Source: Ischnura elegans
Lineage: Eukaryota > Arthropoda > Insecta > Odonata > Coenagrionidae
Assembly: GCF_921293095.1 (NCBI RefSeq)
Contig: NC_060251.1
Location: 97,326,566 to 97,390,565 of the forward strand
Length of the DNA: 64,000 nucleotides
Direction of reading: 5' to 3'
Every line of letters begins with the position of its first letter. Position 1 is the first letter of the stretch. The position numbers and the translations under genes were made by a program. Below the pieces are notes generated by a model. That model saw only the letters and a list, made by a program, of their open reading frames with translations. It had not been told where the DNA came from and did no database searches. Below are positions 35,488 through 44,379 of this stretch, piece by piece.

Positions 35488-37783
35488 TATCAAGTATCGG
35501 GAAAGGCGAGCCGCATTGACCACTTCACGAAAGTTCAGTCCTGAACTATAAACCACTCTCAAAAATGACTTCAACCCGATACAGAGTGTAACCTCAGCAA
35601 CGAGATGTCATGCCACGACACTTTGGGAATATTTGTAGTTTGACGATTTTAGCCTTTGGCCATTGACTCTCTCAGTCTAGCACTATCAATTGAGATAGTA
35701 GTGCTTAGTAATATTTTTAGATGATAAATAGATAAGAGGCCGATACTTGATGCCAAGGTAAGTTGGCCTATTTTTTTAATATGAGGATTCACCACGATAT
35801 TTCATACATAAACGCAAAGGAATTACTTAAACATATTTATAAAAATGGCATAGGTATTTTTATATTTATTTATTTTGTTTTGCGTTTACATATTTTGTGC
35901 AATTTTTGCGCCAATAAATGTTATTGGATTTTGACAAAGCAAACATGTCTGGAATGATATAATTCCTTCTATTTCACCACCAAAATTACAGTCGTGATAT
36001 AATTTATTGCTTATAATTTGCGCAAAGCAATACATTTTTGAGCAAACACATTAAATTCTCTTATCCCGCCCGCACTGGCCATAGTCCCCCTCCTGGTCGA
36101 TAGAGGGACAAGAAAGGGTTGCTCCTCCTCATCCCGTGGCCATCTCTCCGCCCTCCCTTCAATTAAACACCGACCGACCCCCTCGTTCATCTCTCATCCC
36201 GTGTACACAATTGGGAGCGCGCCAAATTTATATCGCCTGGCCATACGCTCCTCCTCACCGAGTAGCGAGATTTTCAAATATGTTAAAGTCATAGTTCAGT
36301 CCATTGTCTCGGGTATTATCTAGCGATTTGATCGTTGGATTATTCTTCCTCATAGTATAATCCTCTAAAATCGCTATAATAGTAATGGCTTTGCCTGGTT
36401 TCGCTATTTAGCTGGGCCCTCTTAGCTTCTATAGCGCTAAGGTGTATTTCCCCGTTCCATCCTTTCCGAACCTATCCTACCCTAATATTGTTGTATTTAA
36501 ATGTTTAAAAATTGTTAGCTAACTTTTCTCAAAAACTCCGATTTAGAACAGATATTTAGAGAAAAGTGTGTATTGTCTACAATGGGCTCACTGTGATTAA
36601 ACCCTTTTTTAAATAAATATCATAGCTGTAAAACAATTAGTAATATGACATTAGTAAACAGGAAAATTAAGTTTTGCTAGCTACTCCTCAGAGCCAAATC
36701 TTCGGTACAGCGTCGTTCGTTGAAAGCACATTGTTAAAAACATGGATAACAAAATTGGCAGCGTTGATTGCGTATAATTGAAGTTATAGGTCATATTGCT
36801 ATCGTATAGAGCAGTTATCAAATCGATAGACCTGGATTACAAGCCTAATGCATGCATTTCTAATGGAGCAGCCTGAACGCCGAGTGAGAGGAAATTTAAA
36901 TTTTTTTTATAACCCATTTTGGAGTTACCACCAAATTTTATTCTTGGAATAGTAATATAAATATTTACTAATTCTGAAATAAAAATTTTGACTAATTCTG
37001 AGGCCGAGTATTTGTGAAACGTTAATCAAGATTTTTTTTACGTTTAAATACTACAATGTTAGGAAAGAGTATTTATTATATTTATTTTTAATTCTGTATC
37101 TTACGAAAAGTCAAACCTATGCAAGAGCCTCGTATCATTTGTCAAAATTATATTGTTAATAATATACATTTAAAATATTGGCGTCGTTAACAGTTAATAA
37201 TCAAAACTGTAGATCATATTACCAAGGTCTACAGCATTTATCGCAACGACTTGTACAGCCTACAATATGTATATCCAATGGATGATCCGGATCGCTACGT
37301 GGTAGAAAAATGTAATGTTTATATATTTTCTAAAAATCTGTCTCCAAACTTGCCACTAAATTTTATTTTTGGAATGGTGTAACTCACAATCCGACAACGT
37401 ACCCATCTTTTTTCTTTATTATCCTTACTTAGAGGGGGACTTACCGAACGCTTAAATTCGATTTGCTAAGATATTGGTATATCCTGCACATACGGTTTTT
37501 GTGAAGATGAAATGAATCACTAACTGAAACCAGTTATCATTAATGATTTGATAGAGCAACAAAATATGTATTAGAACCATTTTCCTAAATGATTAAACCT
37601 ACAATTCATGAGAAATAACCAGATATCATGTAGATATGTTTTCTTCTCAAAGATATCATATTCCGTTTCTGATAAAGCATAATTGAATTGATATGAACTT
37701 TTCGGTGCTTTTTAGCCTCGTGAAATAAAATGTTAGAAGATAATATCGATTTTGTTTACTTATATGCATATATAAGTGATTAC
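35488..37783. other. Unassigned; downstream of last LRR exon seen
   Basis: No further LRR, transmembrane or TIR-domain exon was recognised on the minus strand. Positions 36060-36240 are C-rich, without a family match. This stretch is either intron of the LRR gene or intergenic. Confidence 0.4.
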
Positions 37784-40700
37784 CTTAGTTTCTGGAAGAT
37801 CAACATATGCTATGGCGTTGTGGCGTAGGTCTATGTCCAGGTGCCGAGTGTTGGGGAGCTCATAATAGTCATCTGTCTTCACGTAATTCTTTTCAGAATC
37901 ATACTGGTTCACATTAAATATTCCATTCACGTAAAAGAAGTTGTTGAAATAGATTTCCTTGATTTTATTGTAGCGCAAGTCTACGCGCCGGAGATTTGGT
38001 AATAGAAAGAAATATTCGGGCATCACCTCGATCTCGTTGTAGGCCAAATTTAGCACCTGCAGATTAATAATGGATTAATTAACAAAGGAGCAGCGGAAAA
38101 TATCGAACATTCGGTCATTTAAAGGGTGCGTTCGGAAAGTAATGCCATAGAATTTCCAGCGCCACTCCTATGATTCGGAATGGGATAAAACCTTTTTAAA
38201 TTGGTGGGATGGATGCTAAGCTTTGCTGCGAAACCAGACTCACTGCTTTTCTGGCCATGAAAGCATCAGGACGTCGGTTACATTGGAAACCTCTGCGCGT
38301 CGCCCTTGTCGCGAAAAAAATTGTGTCGACGATCAAGCAAAGTTTAATTTATGTGCTAAACTGAAATAATCTCTTGAGTGGACGAACAAAATGATTTTTA
38401 AGGCTAATGGGGACTGTGCTCTGCCTTAATCATAAATTTTGCGGTAGTTAAAGGCCCTTAAGGAGGGCCAGGAAGAGGTTCACGTCCAAAACGGCAAGAA
38501 TCAGCGGATCAAAAGTGAAATCATTGCACAATGACTTATTCGACTGCATATGAGTTGTTCATATGGAAGCTTTCCCTAAAGGACACACAGTTATCGCTGC
38601 TTAGCACATGGATGTGTAAGAAATATTCCGAAAAAGGATCATCAGGGCGATAAAAGACGTATCTGCCACCGGGCTACTCCATCTTGACACGCGCTACGAG
38701 TCCGCGAGTCCCTGGCCAAACCATAGGTTAAAACTCTAACCCCTAAAGCCCTGAAGTGGCTTCAGCAGACTAGCTTCTCTTCCTTTGGATTAAGGTAGCC
38801 ATGAAATGAACCCATATTTCGGAGGTCCAATCAGCCGTGACAAGGACCTAGTAAGATCTCAACGAAAAAGCCTTCCTGGGCACGTTACCGGTCATGGCAG
38901 AGTCGCAGGAAAAAATGTGATGAAGCCCAAAGACAGTACATTAAAGAATTTAAATTGCTTGTTCAAACATGTTCAATCAATTACTCTTCAGAAAAATAAC
39001 TGTGTTACTTTCAGAATGCACCCAGTGTGTCTTGTATTCACCCACTTCGAGGTATTGGATGTTCATTTTAGTCTAAAATGAGACTTTCAGTGACGAAATG
39101 GAATAAAAAATATTTTAAGACAAACGTTGTTCTCATTAGAATATTATGCATTCAAATAAAATTTCATCGAAAGTGTGGCAGCCATTAAGGTTAAGTGATT
39201 GGCTTCTGACCGAAGGATCCAGGATTAAATCCTGGGAGAGGTCTTCGGACATTCACAAAAACATTCCCTGATGTTCACAGCATTCCAAGAAAAAAAACTG
39301 GCTACGCTAGCGAAAAACTGTCATATGCACGCCTACAACTCAGTGGACGGGAGGCATACCTCCATCTACCCAAAATAACTTTGTGGTTAGATCCCGTAGC
39401 AAGTGGGAGTTATAGTTAGAAGGGTATTTCACTTCCATAGATAGGTACATAAGATAAGATGTCTTCTCTCGTTTTGCAACCCTGTAGTGAGTTTGATTAT
39501 ATATATAAGCATAAGCAGTAAAAGCACAAGAAATGAGAGAGGTTTTATCAAAACTAAGCTAGATTATTAAATGATATAGGTTATTCACAACTTGTTATTT
39601 GTCCAATTATTTTCTCTGTAAAATATCCAACTCATTGACGAAATTACTTCCTCACAAATATTTATTATAAATGTCAATTCTCCCTGCTTAAGTTTTCTTG
39701 TGTTTTCGTCAATTATCTGGCGATAATTTGAGTGAATGTTATTAAATGTGACCAAATGTTAAAAATTAAAATGATTAGTTAAGTTGCATTTCTTACTTAC
39801 CTCTAAATTATACGCACGCAACAAAAACGAGTCACATCTCATTGTTGTAAAGGTTTGGTATTCCAGGCATCCATCAAAAGATATGCCATTCCTTGATAGA
39901 TCCAAGTGTACCAACTTATCCATGTACATGCTCAAGTGATGATTTCCTTCGCCCCTGAACACATTCCGAAGAGAGTTATTGGAAAGATCCAACGTGCGAA
40001 GACTTGGAGACACGTTTAAGTTATAACGATTTAGTGACAGTTCATCAAATATGTTTCCACTCAAATTAAGCGAGACAAGAGTTTTGTCAACTTCACTGAT
40101 ATTTGGATGCATAGTGAGTCGGTTGTAGGAAATGTCGATGCGTTTAATGCGTTTTAGATGGGCACTAAAGAGATTACATGGGTACTCAAAATTGTGGGAG
40201 GGAGAGGAGTCGATTTTTTTAATAAAATTGAAGGAGAGATCGATGCGCATTAGAGAACGCAAATGTTTTAATGCAATAGAAGAAATGGTTGTCAATTTAT
40301 TCCGTCCCAAAATCAAAACTTTTAATTTGGGAAGGAATAGGATAGGCAGGTAAGTTAGGCGATTTTCTTCCATACTCAAAAACACCAATTTCTTTGCTTC
40401 TCTAAGAGGCAGGAATACTTTCTCGGGCAGATATTCAATTGCATTATTGCTGACATCTATTCTCTCCAAGCTCAGAAGCCCAAAAAAGAAATTCTCCCCC
40501 AGAGTTCTAATGCTGTTACCAGATATGTCCAAAAATCTAAGCCCACGATTATTACTGAAAAAGCTCTCAGAGATATTGTAAATGAGGTTATTTGACAGAT
40601 TTAAATCGCTAAGTACTTTATTAGATATAAAGAGATTAGTAGGTAGTACAAGGATTCTATTGGAGGAAAGGTCCACTACCGATAAGGGCACCATGCCGGA

Positions 40701-41870
40701 GAATATATTTTCTGATATCCAGGACAAGTTGTTATTACTGCAGTCGAATGTAAGTGGAAAAAAACCGATTTCATCCGAGGAATAGCCCTCGTACTGAGAA
40801 ACTAAAGTTTCTAATTCATTTTTGTTCGGTTTGGAAGATAGAGGAAAAGTTTCTTCTCGGCTGAGTGTTTCCACACCATTTTCAGGGTAAATTAGCATAC
40901 TCTTCGAAACAATGGTTCGCTCTAATGCTAAGAGATTGTTTCCACTTAATTTCAAATGCGAAATGGATCTCATAACAGCAAGGCACTTCAAGTCTAAGAA
41001 TTGAAAACGATTATTTGCCGCTTCGAAAGTCATCAATTCATCCAGTTTGCACAAGCTTTTTGGGAGCATCGAGAGGTAATTACTGTTTAAAATAATCTCG
41101 TCGAGATTTTTTGTTGATATAAATACGTTTTCGTCTAAGTGATCTAGCTTGTTTCCAGATATATCAATGGATTCTAGTTCCGTGAGATTTGTCAGTGATG
41201 GAACAGCCTTTAACTTATTATTCGCCAAATAAAGGTGCGTTAAAGAAAGAAAATGGGAGAAAATATTATGCGGAAGGTATTTCAACGATGTTTTGGTAAT
41301 ACCTAAATATTCTAAGGTTTCTGAGGTCTCTTGAAAAAGATCGTCAGGTATGTTTGAAAGAGATGGGCAAGATATCATTATTGTTGTAAGATCGCTAAGA
41401 TTTCGGAGATGATGACTTCTCAGACTGAAATTTTGTAATCCTTCGCAATGTAGAAGAAGGAAGTGCAAAGTGTCTCCTAAATCATTCATATCAGAAAATG
41501 ACCTTTGAGGCAAAATGTGAGAAAATTCCTTCTCTGGTGGAAGGCATCCGCTAACGACGAGGCCGAGAAGAGACAGATTGTCAAAATATAATTTTGAGAC
41601 GTACTGGTAAGGGTCTGAGACAGTGCGGTCATCACATGTAAGCTTAATCATAACATCCAACCCATCTCCCAGTTGTATGTGTATATTCTCTTGACAGTGG
41701 CATGAGTATGCGAACGGCTTCAAATAGCAATCGCACTCTGGATGGTTAAAAAGCTTTTGTAACTTGTGGTTACCCATGGAAGAAGAAAATGTTAGAAACA
41801 TTGCAGTAAAGAGTATTATACGGGTGAAATTTTTCCGAAACATCATAAAGTTCTTCATAAAGGAAATCAT
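37784..41870 (-). CDS. Leucine-rich-repeat receptor, probably Toll-like (two exons)
   Basis: Exon 1 is 41870-39801 (690 codons from ATG) and exon 2 is 38056-37784 (91 codons). Donor GAG|GTAAGT and acceptor CTGCAG join in phase 0 to give LEVLNLAYNEIEVMP, a perfect LRR across the junction. The start is a short basic stretch with hydrophobic residues 18-28, a likely signal peptide, followed by a cysteine cluster (C46, C48, C57, C59). About twenty LRRs follow (SLTHLYLANNKLKAVP, LRFLDISGNSIRTLG). Many N-x-S/T sites fit a glycosylated ectodomain. Exon 2 ends DLRHNAIAYVDLPETK at donor AAG|GTAATC, a segment resembling the membrane-proximal part of arthropod Toll ectodomains. No transmembrane or TIR exon is seen, so Toll identity is an inference; another LRR receptor is possible. 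A longer frame reaches 41909 but uses TTG. No stops inside the exons. Confidence 0.82.
38127..38720 (+). pseudogene. Degenerate mariner transposase remnant
   Basis: Lies inside the LRR intron. It begins GGGTGCGTTCGGAAAGTAATG, typical of a mariner terminal repeat. Near 38570-38700 broken frames give FPKGHTVIAA, then EIFRKRIIRAIKDVSATG, then LLHLDTRYESASP. This resembles the mariner catalytic region (PKGQTVNA, LRRAIRRKRP, HHDNAPAH), with the expected HDNA motif changed to LDTR. Stops and frameshifts abound. The 3' terminus was not found. Confidence 0.55.
39180..39425 (+). repeat. tRNA-derived SINE-like element
   Basis: The head has GGTTAAGTGATTGGCTTC (box A-like), TGACCGAAGGA and box B-like AGGATTAAATCCTGG. 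The body follows with GTCTTCGGACATTC and a long unique tail. It sits in the intron of the LRR gene on the opposite strand. Whether it belongs with the relic at 4826-4895 is uncertain. Confidence 0.55.
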
Positions 41871-41969
41871 TCTATATAATGACGCTGAATATTGATTAAG
41901 TTGTAACAATTGGTGATATACTGATAATTGTGGGAATTAATTAACGCAAGTTAATTGGAATACAGACTT

Positions 41970-41977
41970 GTATATAA
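41970..41977 (-). promoter_or_regulatory. Possible TATA element of LRR gene
   Basis: On the minus strand TTATATAC lies about 100 bp upstream of the ATG at 41870, with CAGT initiator-like sequence about 55 bp further down. AT-rich surroundings make chance occurrence likely. Confidence 0.25.
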
Positions 41978-42339
41978 TGACTTTTATGTTGTGATTTGTT
42001 TCTCAAATTTCCCCACTAAATGAATATTAAGCTTATGCTTTTCACTACCATACTGCTGCGTTCGTGATAGATTTTTATCTCTTTACAAAAATAGTCTCTT
42101 ATTTTTATTAACCTAACTGTTGATATAGCTCTTCAGTCTTTCCTCAACTTCACCCCAGTTTCCCTGAAATGTCAAAGAAATTATTATTTAATGATTCTAC
42201 ATGCGATCAAGTAAATAGGTTATTAGGATTAAGGTGATGTAGAGTGTAAAATTTAGAACAGTTCGACCTCGCAATGGTCCCAACACATTGTTAGGACTGA
42301 ATATAAGGATAAGAGCTCTAAGGCCGATGAATAGGAATT
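41978..42339. other. Unassigned, between LRR gene and RT relic
   Basis: No gene recognised. The lower part of a Penelope-like relic may extend into it (weak homology continues towards 42250). Confidence 0.4.
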
Positions 42340-42845
42340 GTAAGATGAAATTCCCCAACAGCCGCAACGTAATAACATATCGCCGATGGCATATGGGCGA
42401 TCTAGTGAGGGATAGATCAAGGAAGGGAGGTGTACCACTTTTTTATTTTTCTACGGTTAATTGTACTGTTGGGAAAAGACTGTTGAGATTAGCTAACAAG
42501 TCATCTAGATTGCAGTTACTGATGCTAAAAAATGGCAAATATATCATCAACATATCGCAAGTAAATGAGAAGAAAGTGAAGGAATTTTTCTTTGGTATAA
42601 TTTTTTAGATGAGTCATGAAGATGTTAGCCAGGAAAGGTGATGATGAGTTGTCCATCGTTGTTCCAAAATCTAGTTCATAACACTTCTCTTGGTAGGAAA
42701 AATAATTTTGGTTCATAGCTAAATTTCTATCTGACGTATTCATCAATGATTTTGGGATCCATAGAGAGGAATTCGAGCCAATATTTTAAAGCAAGTATTG
42801 AAATGTCTATCGGAACACTTGGGAAAAGATTAGGTCACGGCTGTT
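42340..42845 (-). pseudogene. Penelope-like reverse transcriptase remnant
   Basis: Broken minus-strand frames spell the palm of a Penelope-type RT. PNLFPSVPID (motif A, catalytic Asp) is at about 42815-42840. NQNYFSYQEKCYELDFGTT is followed by SSSPFLANIFM (motif B), then LIYLRYVDDIFAIF (motif C) near 42540. After a frameshift come LDDLLANLNSLFPTVQLTVEK and PPFLDLSLTR, as in the thumb region of this family. A stop after DEYVR, a frameshift near 42720 and a stop after motif C show it is dead. The GIY-YIG endonuclease expected downstream was not recognised. Penelope-like elements form their own retroelement class, apart from LINEs. Confidence 0.85.
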
Positions 42846-43406
42846 GGAGAATTTCATTATACAATTTCACATTGTTAGAAGTTTATCTGAGAGTCCACCA
42901 AGCTGCCATGAGGACGCTAACTCAAGACCATTCGCGATGCATTTCCAAGGCGATACCACAGCAGGTGACGAGCAACGCTCTGTACGAAGGTGTATGAGCG
43001 TGAAATGACTTAATTCGGACTATCATGAAGGACTTCTTAAAGATTCTCAACTCCGAAACATAACTTGTGAGATTTTATCGCTTGGCATACATTAAATGCA
43101 TACTCCTAAGACATGGAATTTATTTACTTACGCTTAACGTGGAATTACATCACCTTGACCCCAGGTTTATTATTTTGCAATAAACTCCAATGCCACCAAT
43201 CAACACATTTATCAAGCTATGTTAATGAAATATCACACACTTGTTTAGTATAAATTAGGTTTCAAATGTATCAGTGTCATAGCGTAAGCATAATTTAGGA
43301 ACTCCTACGTAAATTTATCTTTAGCAGCCCTCAGGGGTACATACAAACTCTTAGACATTAAGTTCAACAGATTCAGGCTTCAATTGGTGGAAGTTAGACA
43401 TATTTA
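42846..43406. other. Unassigned DNA
   Basis: No gene recognised; may include decayed upstream parts of the Penelope-like element. Confidence 0.4.
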
Positions 43407-43476
43407 AGTAAATGAAAGGTCGTAGCACTTTTCCACAAGAATTCTTGTGGAAAAGTGCTACGACCTTTCATTTACT
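43407..43476. repeat. Perfect 70-bp palindrome
   Basis: Every base of 43407-43441 pairs with 43442-43476, with no spacer; the centre is GAATTC and each arm begins AGTAAATGAAAGGTCG when read inward. CTCTTAGACATT occurs both ~55 bp before it (43350) and just after it (43476), so it may be a duplicated or templated insertion. Perfect spacerless palindromes are unstable and may also be assembly or amplification artefacts. Confidence 0.95.
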
Positions 43477-44048
43477 CTTAGACATTGTTAGCCGATTGCG
43501 AATCAGTAAAATGACACTGATTTGTTTTGATTTCTTACAATTCTATCCTCGTGACAATATGGTATTTAACGCCATGTTGGTTCAAAAACTTGAAAAACCA
43601 ACATTTTAACCTTATGGGTAAGTTAAGCTACCCCACTTGGCCTATTGCTGTGCGAGTTCTAACTAAATGTTTAGTAGCGTAGAGTAGCCTTCACTTTGTG
43701 TCCTTCTCTAGGCAGAAGAGGAAAACGTGTTCCATATATTCTTTAATGACTGAGGAAATCGCAAAATGTACCCTTAATCAAGAGAGGCAGAAACTAAATC
43801 ATTGCTTACAAGTTTGACTTTTTATTTTTCCACTTGGCCTCGTTTTGCGTGGAAATGCTTTTGAAGAAAACGGATTTTTTCCTTAAACTTTGAAGTCATA
43901 AATATTTGCTGAATACGTTTTGACGCCGTATAATGTTGGAATAGAAATAAATTATCCCTATCGTGCATTATAGGGTGCTCTGCGTTCTGGCCAAAGAAAT
44001 AGCGAAATAGCTAGGAGTTTTACGTGTGATCTGCGGTACACTTGTATG
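43477..44048. other. Unassigned; host DNA beside P element
   Basis: No gene recognised between the palindrome and the P-element target site. Confidence 0.45.
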
Positions 44049-44056
44049 GTTTGGTA
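44049..44056 (+). repeat. P-element target site duplication, left
   Basis: GTTTGGTA, identical to 47445-47452 on the other side of the element. 8-bp duplications are the rule for P elements. Confidence 0.95.
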
Positions 44057-44082
44057 CACGGCCGTCTTTAAACAGGCCGGAG
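44057..44082 (+). repeat. P-element terminal inverted repeat, left
   Basis: 26 bp beginning CACGGCCGTC and ending CAGGCCGGAG, the exact reverse complement of 47419-47444. The CA start fits the CA...TG ends of known P elements. Subterminal GGCAAC (44094-44099) and GGAGGCCTG (44108-44116) have inverted partners at the other end. Confidence 0.97.
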
Positions 44083-44272
44083 GGATCATATTTGGCAACA
44101 ATGCGAAGGAGGCCTGTTTATTATTTGTTTATCACTCAACAACAGTGGACTCGAGGTGAAGATACTCGACGTGACTCGTTTGAAGTTAATTTTCTTCCTC
44201 TAAATCCTATTTTTGCAAGAGATAACGTTAGAAGATTCGTTTTTTAATCTATCATCTTAGCTGTAGTCGAAG

Positions 44273-44379
44273 GTAAGTTATCTATTTTGTTTTTTTCTTG
44301 AAATAATCCCACTTGCATTCGAAAGGATCAAGTAAGTTTTAGACTGCAATGAATTTAATATGCTATCCCTTTTCATCAG
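44273..44379 (+). other. Predicted 5' UTR intron of P transposase
   Basis: Donor AAG|GTAAGT at 44273 and acceptor CCCTTTTCATCAG ending at 44379, with the start codon as the first three bases after the acceptor. The 107-nt length is typical of small insect introns. In the spliced message an in-frame TAG lies nine bases before the ATG, supporting this ATG as the true start. Confidence 0.7.

Noticed and set aside
39759..41909. Longer LRR frame starting at 41909
   Set aside because: That start is TTG, and the 3' end reads past the splice donor at 39800 into the intron. The ATG at 41870 and donor after 39801 are preferred.
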